Shown in pieces: positions 18,222-27,346 of a stretch of 64,000 nucleotides of DNA (positions are counted from its first letter, which is position 1; each line of letters starts with the position of its first letter). The notes under the pieces are model-generated. The model was not told the DNA's origin. It saw only the letters and a list, made by a program, of their open reading frames with translations, and did no database searches. Source of the stretch: Bacteroides bouchesdurhonensis (lineage in GTDB: Bacteria > Bacteroidota > Bacteroidia > Bacteroidales > Bacteroidaceae); assembly GCF_900155865.1 (NCBI RefSeq), contig NZ_LT707006.1:151751-215750 (forward strand), given 5' to 3'. A program made the position numbers and the translations under genes.

Positions 18222-19139
18222 GTGTTACGTAACAAAATAGATAAGATAAGACTCTTGTTTCGTAAGAATAAAGAGTCTTATCTTTGTTTTTATCGGATAC
18301 TTGGATTCTATCCACATAATATCCGTCTCTACGAACAAGCACTCTTGCACAAGTCGACTTCTCTCCGTTCGGAAAAAGGGAGACCTTTGAATAACGAACG
18401 ATTGGAGTTTTTGGGTGACGCCATCCTCGACGCCATCGTAGGAGATATTGTCTATAAACGTTTCGAAGGAAAAAGAGAAGGCTTTCTCACAAATACGCGT
18501 TCTAAAATCGTACAACGGGAGACTTTGAACAAACTTGCCGTAGAAATCGGTCTGGACAAGCTTATCAAATATTCTACCCGTTCTTCTTCACACAACAGTT
18601 ATATGTACGGTAATGCTTTTGAAGCATTTATCGGTGCCATTTACTTGGATCAGGGCTATGAACGTTGCAAACAGTTTATGGAGCAACGAATTATCAACCG
18701 ATATATCGATCTGGATATTATCTCACGCAAAGAAGTAAATTTCAAATCGAAGCTCATCGAATGGAGCCAGAAAAATAAAATGGAGGTTTCGTTTGAGTTG
18801 ATAGAACAGTTCCTCGATCACGACTGTAATCCTGTTTTCCAAACTGAGATACGCATTGAAGGACTTCCTGCAGGAACAGGAACAGGATATTCGAAAAAAG
18901 AATCTCAGCAGAATGCTGCACATATGGCCATCAGAAAGGTGAAAGACACAGCTTTCATTACGTCCGTCAATGAAGCTAAATCGCTACGGATTATGCCAGC
19001 ACAAACAGAAGTAATACTGGAAACAGAAACGACTGAATCTGAAGATAAAGATAAGTTACCGGAAGAAGCTTTGACAGAGCCTATCCAAAGCAAATCCCCA
19101 TGCGACGACCCTGAATCACCAGATCGTGATCCTCAGTAA
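18222..19139 (+). CDS. rnc: Ribonuclease III
   Basis: A 305-residue dsRNA endonuclease for rRNA and mRNA processing. The signature ERLEFLGDAILD spans 59-70 with catalytic acids E62 and D66. GNAFEAFIGAIYLDQGY at 130-146 supplies E134; Asn sits where E. coli has Asp114. The dsRNA-binding domain is about 175-245. The last 55 residues are an acidic, low-complexity tail, longer than in E. coli. Start is GTG at 18222, 3 nt after fabF, and no better ATG precedes the conserved region. Its final 59 bp overlap pfkA on the opposite strand. Confidence 0.93.
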   Translation: MLRNKIDKIRLLFRKNKESYLCFYRILGFYPHNIRLYEQALLHKSTSLRSEKGRPLNNERLEFLGDAILDAIVGDIVYKRFEGKREGFLTNTRSKIVQRETLNKLAVEIGLDKLIKYSTRSSSHNSYMYGNAFEAFIGAIYLDQGYERCKQFMEQRIINRYIDLDIISRKEVNFKSKLIEWSQKNKMEVSFELIEQFLDHDCNPVFQTEIRIEGLPAGTGTGYSKKESQQNAAHMAIRKVKDTAFITSVNEAKSLRIMPAQTEVILETETTESEDKDKLPEEALTEPIQSKSPCDDPESPDRDPQ

Positions 19140-20091
19140 CTAATTTCAGTTTGCCTGCCACTTCTTCAAGAGGAACGGACGAAATCTCGTCCCCCTGTAA
19201 AGACACCATACGTCCAAATTGCCCGTTAGCAATAAGTTCCGTAGCATGACCTCCCATCCGGGTAGAAAGATTACGGTCAAAAGGAGTAGGTGAACCGCCC
19301 CGCTGAATATATCCAAGTACAGTTTCACGAGTTTCGATACCTGTCTCATATTCTATTTCCTGAGCGATAAACTCAGCAGCACGTTTGCGTCCGTCAGTCC
19401 GAATACCTTCCGCCACCACAACAATAGAATAAGGCTTTCCTTTTTTCAATCTTTCCAGAATGGTGTCTCCGATGGTTTTAATATTATAAGGAATTTCAGG
19501 CACCAGAATCACATCACCGCCACCTGCCATACCCGAATATAAAGCAATCCATCCGGCTTTATGCCCCATCACCTCAATTACCATCACTCTTTTATGCGAA
19601 CTTGCGGTAGAATGCAGACGGTCGATAGCATCGGTAGCAATGCTTACAGCCGAGTCGAATCCAAAAGAAATATCCGTTCCCCAGATATCGTTGTCTATTG
19701 TTTTGGGCACAGATACGATATTTACGCCCAAAGCTGCAAACTTAGCTGCTGTTTTCTGAGTTCCGTTTCCTCCGATACAAACCACACAGTCCAAGCCCAT
19801 TTCCTGGATATTATGTAAAATAAGCCCGGGTTTATCAACATCCGACACGACTCCTCCTTTCTTAAAAGGCTTTTCACGGGAAGTGCCCAGCATTGTTCCG
19901 CCGAGATTGAGCAGTCCGGACAACGACTTATCGGTAAAAGACTCCACATCTTTTGTCAGCAGTCCTTGGAAACCGCTATGAATGCCTATTACTTCCATTC
20001 CATAATAATTAATCGCTGTTTTGCAAACGCCACGGATCGTAGCATTTATACCGGGACAATCTCCTCCAGAAGTCAGGATTCCAATTCTCAT
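19081..20091 (-). CDS. pfkA: 6-phosphofructokinase
   Basis: A 336-residue phosphofructokinase, the committed step of glycolysis. GGDCPGINATIRG begins the nucleotide site. GGNGTQKTA, PKTIDND and MGHKAGWIALYSG form the active site with TIDND carrying the base Asp, and GGSPTPFDR binds fructose phosphate. GGNGT with PKTIDND marks the clade related to ATP-PFKs of clostridia and plants rather than E. coli PfkA, so phosphate-donor choice (ATP or PPi) should not be assumed. ATG at 20091. Its 3' end overlaps the end of rnc by 59 bp. Confidence 0.9.
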   Translation of the reverse strand: MRIGILTSGGDCPGINATIRGVCKTAINYYGMEVIGIHSGFQGLLTKDVESFTDKSLSGLLNLGGTMLGTSREKPFKKGGVVSDVDKPGLILHNIQEMGLDCVVCIGGNGTQKTAAKFAALGVNIVSVPKTIDNDIWGTDISFGFDSAVSIATDAIDRLHSTASSHKRVMVIEVMGHKAGWIALYSGMAGGGDVILVPEIPYNIKTIGDTILERLKKGKPYSIVVVAEGIRTDGRKRAAEFIAQEIEYETGIETRETVLGYIQRGGSPTPFDRNLSTRMGGHATELIANGQFGRMVSLQGDEISSVPLEEVAGKLKLVTEDHDLVIQGRRMGICFG

Positions 20092-20189
20092 TGTCGTTTT
20101 TTTTAGTCAAAAATTCGGGAATTATATGAAACACGTTAATTTTAACGATTATTTCCGTCGTAAAGATAGAAAAAAAAGATAAATAAGGT

Positions 20190-20197
20190 TACTTTTG
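20190..20197 (+). promoter_or_regulatory. -7 box (TACTTTTG) for the GH3-family gene
   Basis: Consensus TAnnTTTG 30 nt before the ATG at 20228, divergent from pfkA. Confidence 0.6.
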
Positions 20198-20227
20198 CAC
20201 GACTAAACATTATATGTTAAAGTAGAA

Positions 20228-21739
20228 ATGAATATTACAAAAATCATAAGTAAGACTTTCGATTCCCGTTTAAAACAAATAGATCTTTACGCTACTCAAG
20301 CTAGTGATATACAACACCGGGTGCTGAACCGTCTGGTAACCCAGGCTGCCCAAACAGAATGGGGAAAAAAATATGATTATTCTTCTATCCGCAGTTATGA
20401 AGATTTCAGAAAGCGTATTCCAATACAAACTTACGAAGAAATCAAACCGTATGTAGAACGTTTACGCGCAGGAGAGCAAAACCTGCTTTGGCCTTCGGAA
20501 ATCCGTTGGTTTGCCAAATCATCCGGAACAACCAATGATAAAAGTAAGTTTCTTCCTGTCAGCCAGGAAGCGTTGGAGGATATTCACTACAGAGGAGGGA
20601 AAGATGCTGCCGCACTTTATTTCCGTATCAACCCGAATAGTCACTTCTTCTCCGGAAAAGGATTGATTTTGGGTGGCAGTCACAGCCCAAATTTAAATTC
20701 TAACCATAGTTTAGTAGGAGACCTGTCGGCTATTCTTATTCAAAATGTTAATCCGCTGATTAATTTTATTCGTGTTCCCAGCAAGAAAATCGCATTGATG
20801 AGCGAATGGGAGACAAAGATTGAAGCGATTGCTAATAGTACAATTCCGGTGAATGTGACCAGTTTATCGGGTGTACCTTCATGGATGCTGGTACTGATTA
20901 AACGTATTCTCGAGAAAACAGGAAAACAGACATTAGAAGAGGTATGGCCTAACTTGGAGGTGTTCTTCCATGGAGGAGTATCTTTTACTCCTTATCGCGA
21001 ACAATATAAGCAAGTCATTCACTCACCGAAAATGCACTATGTAGAAACTTACAATGCTTCCGAAGGGTATTTCGGTACACAAAACGATCTTTCCGATCCG
21101 GCTATGCTATTAATGATCGATTACGGAATTTTCTATGAGTTTATTCCACTGGAAGACGTCGATAAGGAAAACCCGCGTGTATATTGTCTGGAAGAGGTGG
21201 AACTCAACAAAAATTATGCATTGGTTATTTCTACTTCCTGCGGTTTATGGCGATATATGATTGGTGATACAGTGAAGTTTACCAGCAAGAATCCATATAA
21301 ATTTATCATCACAGGACGAACTAAACATTTTATCAACGCTTTTGGAGAAGAATTGATCGTTGATAATGCTGAAAAAGGGTTAGCGAAGGCTTGTGCTGCA
21401 ACAGGAGCGCAAGTAAGCGAATATTCAGCAGCACCGGTTTTTATGGATGAGAATGCTAAATGTCGTCATCAATGGTTGATTGAATTTGCTAAAATGCCCG
21501 ATTCGGTAGAAAAATTCGCTGCTGTTTTGGATGCAACATTGAAAGAAGTAAACTCTGACTATGAGGCAAAACGCTGGAAAGATATTGCTTTGCAACCTTT
21601 AGAGGTAATCACGGCTCGTCCGGGACTGTTTCATGATTGGTTGGCACAAAAAGGGAAATTGGGTGGACAGCACAAAGTGCCCCGGTTAAGTAATACACGA
21701 GAATATATCGAGCAAATGTTACTTCTCAACAACGAATAG
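20228..21739 (+). CDS. GH3 (auxin-responsive promoter) family acyl-adenylating protein
   Basis: A 503-residue member of the plant-GH3-like superfamily of adenylate-forming enzymes. The phosphate-binding loop is SSGTTNDKSKFLPVS near residues 99-113. YNASEGYFGTQ near 278-288 is the second ATP motif, and TGRTKHFINAFGEELIVDNAE provides the hinge and third motif. Plant GH3s conjugate amino acids to acyl acids. Bacterial substrates are unknown, so only carboxylate adenylation is a fair inference. It is a single gene followed by a palindromic repeat array. Confidence 0.85.
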   Translation: MNITKIISKTFDSRLKQIDLYATQASDIQHRVLNRLVTQAAQTEWGKKYDYSSIRSYEDFRKRIPIQTYEEIKPYVERLRAGEQNLLWPSEIRWFAKSSGTTNDKSKFLPVSQEALEDIHYRGGKDAAALYFRINPNSHFFSGKGLILGGSHSPNLNSNHSLVGDLSAILIQNVNPLINFIRVPSKKIALMSEWETKIEAIANSTIPVNVTSLSGVPSWMLVLIKRILEKTGKQTLEEVWPNLEVFFHGGVSFTPYREQYKQVIHSPKMHYVETYNASEGYFGTQNDLSDPAMLLMIDYGIFYEFIPLEDVDKENPRVYCLEEVELNKNYALVISTSCGLWRYMIGDTVKFTSKNPYKFIITGRTKHFINAFGEELIVDNAEKGLAKACAATGAQVSEYSAAPVFMDENAKCRHQWLIEFAKMPDSVEKFAAVLDATLKEVNSDYEAKRWKDIALQPLEVITARPGLFHDWLAQKGKLGGQHKVPRLSNTREYIEQMLLLNNE

Positions 21740-22117
21740 CAACTAATAACAAGATATATCATAAGAGTCACTGTGCTTATTAAGACAAACCACTACTAAT
21801 ATTCACAGTTAAAGTAAGTTCCAATAGATGATACTTTCAGTTTCAAGCCTTGAAACTAAAGGTTTCAACTATTGGAACTATTTGTTTCATGGCTTGAAAC
21901 TAAGTGTTTCGCCTAATGAAACCAAAGGTTTCAAGCACTTGAAACTTTTAGTTTCATAGGCTGAAACAAAATGGTTACTATGAAGTGCAAGATAAAAGGT
22001 CTTACACACATCTGCAACAGTATCTTACACACCATCAATACATTGTATATCAACAACATATAAGCAAACTTGTGTAGGTTGCAGATAAATTTAATAAAAA
22101 CAAACTTTATAGTGGTA
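21740..22117. other. Gene-free spacer between convergent genes, containing array B
   Basis: 378 bp between the stops of the GH3-family gene and mnmA. Besides the repeat array at 21818-21967 it holds no convincing open frame and no T-tailed terminator hairpin. Near 22000-22033 two similar TCTTACACAC words occur about 25 bp apart. Confidence 0.7.
21818..21967. repeat. Array B: seven 17-nt palindromes with 5-nt spacers, 22-bp period
   Basis: Units start at 21818, 21840, 21862, 21884, 21906, 21928 and 21951. Each is about 17 nt, beginning GTTTC (GTTCC in unit 1) and ending GAAAC (GATAC or GGAAC in two), with variable centres. Spacers are 5 nt, all A/T-rich. Unit 2, GTTTCAAGCCTTGAAAC, is a perfect palindrome about its central base; unit 6 is 18 nt and also symmetrical. 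In addition, units 1 and 3 are mutually complementary over 10 nt (21818-21827 with 21869-21878). Half-sites therefore alternate every 11-12 bp. Confidence 0.9.
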
Positions 22118-23218
22118 TCAACGAGAAGATACAATGATTCCTCCTCCCAATAACAATCCATCTTTATAGAATGCAGCAGCTTGTCCGGGCGCAACAGCCG
22201 TTAGCGGTTCGTGAAGACGTATATACAATAAGTTATCAGAAGTAATGGTTACCGTACAATGGTTTTCTTGTTTACGATATCGTATTTTCACAATAACGTC
22301 AGGGTTGTTCAACAAACGTTCCTCCTTTACGATATTCCAATCCTTTAAAAACATTTCTGTTTTTTCCAGAGACTGAAGAGAGGAAAGAACCACTTCATTC
22401 GTTGCCGGAAGAATCTCTTTCACAAAGACAGGACGGTTCAGATGAATTCCCAACCCCCTACGTTGTCCAATGGTATAAAAAGGATAACCTTCGTGCCATG
22501 CAATAAAATTCCCCTTTTCATCGATAAACTTTCCACGTTTTAAACTTTGAAACCGGGAATGATCCTTTCTAGCCTGCGATTGACTACCATCTCTTCTTAA
22601 CCATTCTTTTAAGAAACTCCTATAATCCATCGGGCAAAAACAAACACCTATACTGTCCCTTTTCATCGCTACTTTCCGGAATCCATGTTCAGCTGCAAAA
22701 GCCCTTGCCTCCACCTTGGTAATATCTCCCATAGGCAACAACATTCTCTGAAGGATATCCTGTTTTAATCCCCATAAAAAGAAAGTCTGATCCTTATCCG
22801 AGTCGGCAGCATAGGTTATAAAATAGGTATCTTCCTTCTTAACCTTACGAACATAATGTCCGGTAGCAATATGAAAAATCCCCATTTCATCGGCAATTTT
22901 AGCAAGTAATGGCCATTTCAGCAGATTGTTACATAGTGTACAGGGGACAGGTGTATGCCCCGACATATATTCCTGAACAAAATATTCAATAATTTGCTGG
23001 TGGAATATCTCCCGCACGTCATAAGTGATATGTTGTATTCCCAAGCGTTCCGCTAAACTACGGGCATCCTCCAAATATTCGGTAGAATCATTGAGTTCAT
23101 AAAAACGAAAGGTCACACCAGTCACCTCATATCCGGCTTCCAGCAGTCGCATTGCAGCGACAGAACTGTCTGTTCCGCCACTCATACCCAACAATACACG
23201 TTTGTTTTCCTCCATCAT
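22118..23218 (-). CDS. mnmA: tRNA-specific 2-thiouridylase (MnmA family)
   Basis: A 366-residue enzyme that makes 2-thiouridine at the tRNA wobble position using ATP and a persulfide relay. The PP-loop is SGGTDSSV at 13-20 (SGGVDSSV is commoner). The catalytic cysteine pair is C96 in PCTLCNN and C193 in [11 protein letters not shown], with the same 97-residue spacing as E. coli C102/C199. ATGHY, KDQTFFL and GQRRGLGI are further signatures. Bacteroides often carry more than one MnmA-like gene, so this may be a paralogue. Start is one of two adjacent ATGs at 23218 and 23215. Confidence 0.88.
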   Translation of the reverse strand: MMEENKRVLLGMSGGTDSSVAAMRLLEAGYEVTGVTFRFYELNDSTEYLEDARSLAERLGIQHITYDVREIFHQQIIEYFVQEYMSGHTPVPCTLCNNLLKWPLLAKIADEMGIFHIATGHYVRKVKKEDTYFITYAADSDKDQTFFLWGLKQDILQRMLLPMGDITKVEARAFAAEHGFRKVAMKRDSIGVCFCPMDYRSFLKEWLRRDGSQSQARKDHSRFQSLKRGKFIDEKGNFIAWHEGYPFYTIGQRRGLGIHLNRPVFVKEILPATNEVVLSSLQSLEKTEMFLKDWNIVKEERLLNNPDVIVKIRYRKQENHCTVTITSDNLLYIRLHEPLTAVAPGQAAAFYKDGLLLGGGIIVSSR

Positions 23219-23222
23219 GCTG

Positions 23223-23230
23223 CAAAATTA
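23223..23230 (-). promoter_or_regulatory. -7 box (TAATTTTG) directly before the mnmA start
   Basis: On the minus strand the box ends 4 nt before the first ATG (23218), implying a leaderless or nearly leaderless mRNA, or use of the second ATG. Confidence 0.45.
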
Positions 23231-23242
23231 AGTATTTTTCCA

Positions 23243-23250
23243 TATCTTTG
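23243..23250 (+). promoter_or_regulatory. -7 box (TATCTTTG) for the SNF2 helicase gene
   Basis: Exact consensus 20 nt before the ATG at 23271, divergent from mnmA. Confidence 0.65.
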
Positions 23251-23270
23251 TTGATTCAAGCCTAAAGAGA

Positions 23271-26200
23271 ATGAAACAGAAAACAACCATCGGACAAGTT
23301 ATTATCGTCTTAGCAGAACATCCCGTACTCGGTGCTTTATTGATACCGTATATCGCAGAGAGGCAGGACGATGAAACAGTCTGCCTGATAGAACAAGCAT
23401 TCCATGCTTCTCCTGAAGCAGTTTCCCGTATGTCCGATGCTGAACGTGAGGCTATTGACATCGCCTCACATTATACAGAAAAATACCTAATGGGGGTTTA
23501 CTCACGAGAAGAAACAGTACCGCGTTTTCTTCAAAAGTTATCCGAAGATACGGATCGATTCAAGAACAATATCCGCCCATTCATCGAAAAGAAACTCCAG
23601 GAAATGCTGGAACTAATCAGAAAAGGCAGTCTTCCTTTTTATCAAAAGCCACCCGGAAGTAAGATATTATATGCCCACCATGCTTACCATGTTCACCCAC
23701 ATGATGTCGATAACCGTTTCACTTTCCATATTGACGAAAAGACTTTCCGATATGAATTGCAATGCTTTTACGAAGGACAATCCTTCTCTTTAACTGAGCA
23801 AAAACCTGTGATTGTGCTGACTTCCTCACCTTCGGCCTTACTATTAGGTATGGAACTATACTTTTTCCCTCATATGGAAAGCACAAGGATTTTACCTTTT
23901 ACCAAAAAGAGATCAATTAGTGCAGATATATCGCAGATTGAAAAGTATATTGACAATATTGTAATACCAATAGCACGTTATCACGATATCGCCACATACG
24001 GTCTGGATATCATTGAAGAGAAGCGTAACTGTAAAGCAGTACTAACTTTGGAAGATACAGTTTACAATGAACAATTGCTAAAACTCGCTTTCCATTACGG
24101 CAATCAATCATTTACGCCTGATTTTGCCCATGAAATGAAGAAAATCGTTTACCGTAAAGAATCCGGTGAAATCGCTTTTTTTCAACGGCATGGTGCTTCT
24201 GAGAAGAGAGCAATACGGTTACTAACCCAAGCTGGTTTGCAACAAATCAGTGATGTCCATTTCAAGCTATCACCCGAAAGTCCCTCAAAAACAATCACCG
24301 AATGGATTCATCAAAACAGAGAGATGTTGAAACATTCTTTCCTACTAGCCAGTAATAAGAAGAATGCTCATTATTGTCTGGATGAAATCCAAATTGAACA
24401 AAATTGCGACGATGGCCCGGATTGGTTCGAATTAAATATCACTGTGGTCATCGGTTCAATGCGCATCCCTTTTTCACGTTTCCGTAAACACATTCTGGAA
24501 GAAAGAAAAGAATTCCTATTACCTAACGGACAGATGTTTCTTTTACCCGATGAATGGTTCAGCAAATATGGCAATCTGTTGGAAATGGGTGATCAAACAG
24601 AAAAAGGAATCCGGTTAAAGCATACATTCATCGGTGCTGTGCAGTCTGCCTTAGACGAAAATGGATTAAAAAGGTTTCCTAATAAGATTCAGGTCAAAGA
24701 TATCCAAGTGCCGGAGGGACTCAAAGCACAACTACGCCCTTACCAGCAAAAAGGGTTTTCGTGGATGGTACTGCTCAACGAACAAGGATTCGGAGGATGC
24801 CTTGCAGATGATATGGGACTCGGCAAGACGCTCCAGACTCTAACCTTATTACAGTATATTTATAAGCCACTGGCTTCGGATACAATTCATCAGGAAATAG
24901 CCGCCATCTCATCCACATCGATTGAGAAACAGCAACCAACGAGTGATCCGACAGGACAGTTCTCGCTATTTGGCTTCGATAGCGAAGATGAATTGTTACC
25001 GGATGTACGCGAAATAAGAGAAAAGAATATAGTCGTGGCGGATCCCCGTCCGAAAAAGAAACAGGTGCCCCGAAAGCCTGCAACCCTCATTGTGGTACCA
25101 ACCTCTTTACTCCACAACTGGCACAGGGAAGCGAAACGCTTCACTACGCTTTCAATGACTGAATACAACAGTACAACAGTCATTTCTAAAGAGCATCCGG
25201 AACGTTTTTTCGGGCGTTTTCACCTGATATTTACGACGTATGGAATGATGCGAAACAACATAGAAACACTCCGTTCCTACTGTTTTGAATATATTGTGCT
25301 TGATGAAAGCCAAAATATTAAAAACAGTGATTCGCTTACTTTCCGGGCGACCATACAGCTGCAAAGCAAACATCGGCTAGTACTTACGGGTACTCCTATC
25401 GAAAACTCACTCAAAGATTTATGGGCGCAATTCCGTTTCCTCCAACCGGATTTATTAGGAGAAGAAAACGTTTTCCAAAAACAATTCATTACTCCGATCC
25501 GTCAAGGAAATGCACGCTTAAAAGGACGATTACAACAATTAATTGCCCCCTTTATCCTAAGAAGGAGCAAAAAAGAAGTGGCTCCCGAACTGCCTCCTCT
25601 AACAGAAGAAATCATTTTCTGTGATATGACTGGAGAGCAACATAATTATTACGAACAAGAAAAGAATAGTTTGCGTAACATATTGTTGCAACAGCCTCAA
25701 CATAAAGACAGATTCAACTCCTTTAGTATACTGAACGGAATCTTGCGTCTCCGCCAGTTATCTTGCCACCCTCAACTCGTTTTTCCCGATTTCACCGGAG
25801 TATCGGGGAAAGTGGAACAAATCATAGAAACCTTCGACACCTTGCAAATGGAAGGACATAAAGTACTGATTTTCTCTTCCTTTGTCAGACATCTGGAAAT
25901 CATAGCCGAAGCTTTCCAAGAACGGAACTGGAAATACGCCCTATTGACAGGTTCCACCAACAACCGTCCTTCAGAAATTGCCCATTTCACCGACCAAAAG
26001 GACGTGCAAGCGTTTCTCATTTCATTGAAAGCCGGCGGAGTCGGACTTAATCTTACCCAAGCTGATTATGTATTCATCATTGACCCTTGGTGGAACCCGG
26101 CTGCCGAAGCGCAAGCCATTGCCCGCGCCCACCGCATTGGTCAGGACAAACAAGTAATTGCATACCGTTTCATCACTCAAGACAGCATCGAAGAAAAGAT

Positions 26201-26306
26201 TCTCCACCTGCAAGATGAAAAACGAGAACTAGCAGAAACATTTATTGCAGATAGTGATACATTACCTGCATTTACTAATGAACAATGGGCAGATTTACTG
26301 GATTAA
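23271..26306 (+). CDS. SNF2-family DEAD/DEAH-box ATPase
   Basis: A 1011-residue SWI2/SNF2-type translocase expected to remodel protein-DNA or RNA polymerase complexes. The first 480 residues carry no motif I recognise. The ATPase starts near 495, with motif I LADDMGLGKTLQTL at about 509-522, motif II DESQ near 677, motif III TGTPIENSLKDLW and motif VI ARAHRIGQ near 951. A 60-90-residue insert after motif I (acidic then PRPKKK-rich) interrupts lobe 1. ATG at 23271. It sits alone between mnmA and the HAD gene; no methylase or nuclease neighbour, so a defence role is not indicated. Confidence 0.88.
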   Translation: MKQKTTIGQVIIVLAEHPVLGALLIPYIAERQDDETVCLIEQAFHASPEAVSRMSDAEREAIDIASHYTEKYLMGVYSREETVPRFLQKLSEDTDRFKNNIRPFIEKKLQEMLELIRKGSLPFYQKPPGSKILYAHHAYHVHPHDVDNRFTFHIDEKTFRYELQCFYEGQSFSLTEQKPVIVLTSSPSALLLGMELYFFPHMESTRILPFTKKRSISADISQIEKYIDNIVIPIARYHDIATYGLDIIEEKRNCKAVLTLEDTVYNEQLLKLAFHYGNQSFTPDFAHEMKKIVYRKESGEIAFFQRHGASEKRAIRLLTQAGLQQISDVHFKLSPESPSKTITEWIHQNREMLKHSFLLASNKKNAHYCLDEIQIEQNCDDGPDWFELNITVVIGSMRIPFSRFRKHILEERKEFLLPNGQMFLLPDEWFSKYGNLLEMGDQTEKGIRLKHTFIGAVQSALDENGLKRFPNKIQVKDIQVPEGLKAQLRPYQQKGFSWMVLLNEQGFGGCLADDMGLGKTLQTLTLLQYIYKPLASDTIHQEIAAISSTSIEKQQPTSDPTGQFSLFGFDSEDELLPDVREIREKNIVVADPRPKKKQVPRKPATLIVVPTSLLHNWHREAKRFTTLSMTEYNSTTVISKEHPERFFGRFHLIFTTYGMMRNNIETLRSYCFEYIVLDESQNIKNSDSLTFRATIQLQSKHRLVLTGTPIENSLKDLWAQFRFLQPDLLGEENVFQKQFITPIRQGNARLKGRLQQLIAPFILRRSKKEVAPELPPLTEEIIFCDMTGEQHNYYEQEKNSLRNILLQQPQHKDRFNSFSILNGILRLRQLSCHPQLVFPDFTGVSGKVEQIIETFDTLQMEGHKVLIFSSFVRHLEIIAEAFQERNWKYALLTGSTNNRPSEIAHFTDQKDVQAFLISLKAGGVGLNLTQADYVFIIDPWWNPAAEAQAIARAHRIGQDKQVIAYRFITQDSIEEKILHLQDEKRELAETFIADSDTLPAFTNEQWADLLD

Positions 26307-26367
26307 TAATTTTGTGTCGGAACAGACAACTTCCTAAACACACCCTTGCAACAATGCTTTTTTACTT

Positions 26368-26375
26368 TATCTTTG
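26368..26375 (+). promoter_or_regulatory. -7 box (TATCTTTG) for the HAD phosphatase gene
   Basis: Exact consensus 18 nt before the ATG at 26394. It lies inside a longer in-frame TTG-start extension and so rules that extension out. Confidence 0.65.
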
Positions 26376-26393
26376 CACCCCAAAAAACACTGC

Positions 26394-27200
26394 ATGGAAT
26401 ACAAACTTATCGTACTCGACCTTGACGGAACGCTCACCAATTCCCAAAAAGAAATTACTCCCCGTAACCGGGAAACATTGATTCGCATCCAGCAACAAGG
26501 CATCCGGCTTGTCTTGGCTTCGGGACGGCCCACCTATGGCATTGTACCATTGGCAAATGAACTACGTATGGACGAATACGGAGGATTTATCTTATCCTAC
26601 AACGGAGGAGAAATTATCAACTGGGAAACTAAAGAAATGATATACGAAAATGTATTGCCGAACGAGGTCGTTCCAGTGCTTTATGAATGTGCCCGCACTC
26701 ATCATCTCAGTATATTGACGTATGATGGTGCAGAAATCGTAACCGAAAACTCCCAAGATACGTACGTACAAAAAGAAGCTTTCCTCAATAAAATGTCTAT
26801 ACGCGAAACCAATGATTTCCTTACGGACATCACCCTTCCCGTAGCCAAATGCCTGATTGTTGGAGATGCAGACCAGCTGATTCCTCTAGAGTCGGAGTTG
26901 TGTATCCGGCTGCAAGGCAAAATCAACGTTTTCCGTTCAGAACCCTATTTCCTCGAGTTAGTGCCACAAGGTATCGATAAAGCATTGTCCCTTGCCGTAT
27001 TATTGGAGCAAACAGGTATTAAACGGGAGGAAATCATAGCAATAGGTGATGGATATAATGATCTTTCCATGATAAAGTTTGCAGGACTAGGCATTGCAAT
27101 GGGTAATGCACAAGAACCGGTGAAAAAAGCAGCCAATTACATCACCCTGACCAATGAGGAAGACGGAGTAGCCGAAGCCATAGATCGCTTCATTCAATAA
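26394..27200 (+). CDS. Cof-type HAD-IIB sugar-phosphatase-like hydrolase
   Basis: A 268-residue haloacid dehalogenase superfamily phosphatase. Motif I VLDLDGTLTNS gives the nucleophile D9 and acid/base D11. Motif II is LASGRPTYG. The C2B cap lies between about 85 and 190, and motif IV GDGYNDLSMIKFAG is followed by GIAMGNA. Family members hydrolyse sugar phosphates, pyridoxal phosphate or nucleotides; the substrate here is not known. ATG at 26394 from the promoter position. Confidence 0.87.
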   Translation: MEYKLIVLDLDGTLTNSQKEITPRNRETLIRIQQQGIRLVLASGRPTYGIVPLANELRMDEYGGFILSYNGGEIINWETKEMIYENVLPNEVVPVLYECARTHHLSILTYDGAEIVTENSQDTYVQKEAFLNKMSIRETNDFLTDITLPVAKCLIVGDADQLIPLESELCIRLQGKINVFRSEPYFLELVPQGIDKALSLAVLLEQTGIKREEIIAIGDGYNDLSMIKFAGLGIAMGNAQEPVKKAANYITLTNEEDGVAEAIDRFIQ

Positions 27201-27308
27201 GAGAAAATAGTTTGTTTCAATAAAAGAAAAAACTACTTCTGATAAATAAACGATTAAAGAACGATAAACAATCATCTTTAAGATACGTTACATATCCAGA
27301 TTTTATTC

Positions 27309-27316
27309 TAACTTTG
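27309..27316 (+). promoter_or_regulatory. -7 box (TAACTTTG) for cysS
   Basis: Consensus box 30 nt before the ATG at 27347; it overlaps the in-frame TTG at 27314, which is therefore not the start. Confidence 0.6.
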
Positions 27317-27346
27317 CAAATCCAATTGAATAAATATCAAAATGTT

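Noticed and set aside
19081..20091. Loss of the catalytic Asp in phosphofructokinase (GGNGT instead of GGDGT)
   Set aside because: GGNGT with PKTIDND is usual for this phosphofructokinase clade, and the base Asp in TIDND is present.
21818..21967. CRISPR array
   Set aside because: Spacers are 5 nt and repeats are palindromic with variable centres; no leader and no cas genes nearby.
23271..26306. Defence-island helicase (DISARM/BREX-like)
   Set aside because: No methylase, nuclease or other defence gene is adjacent; neighbours are mnmA, a HAD phosphatase and cysS.
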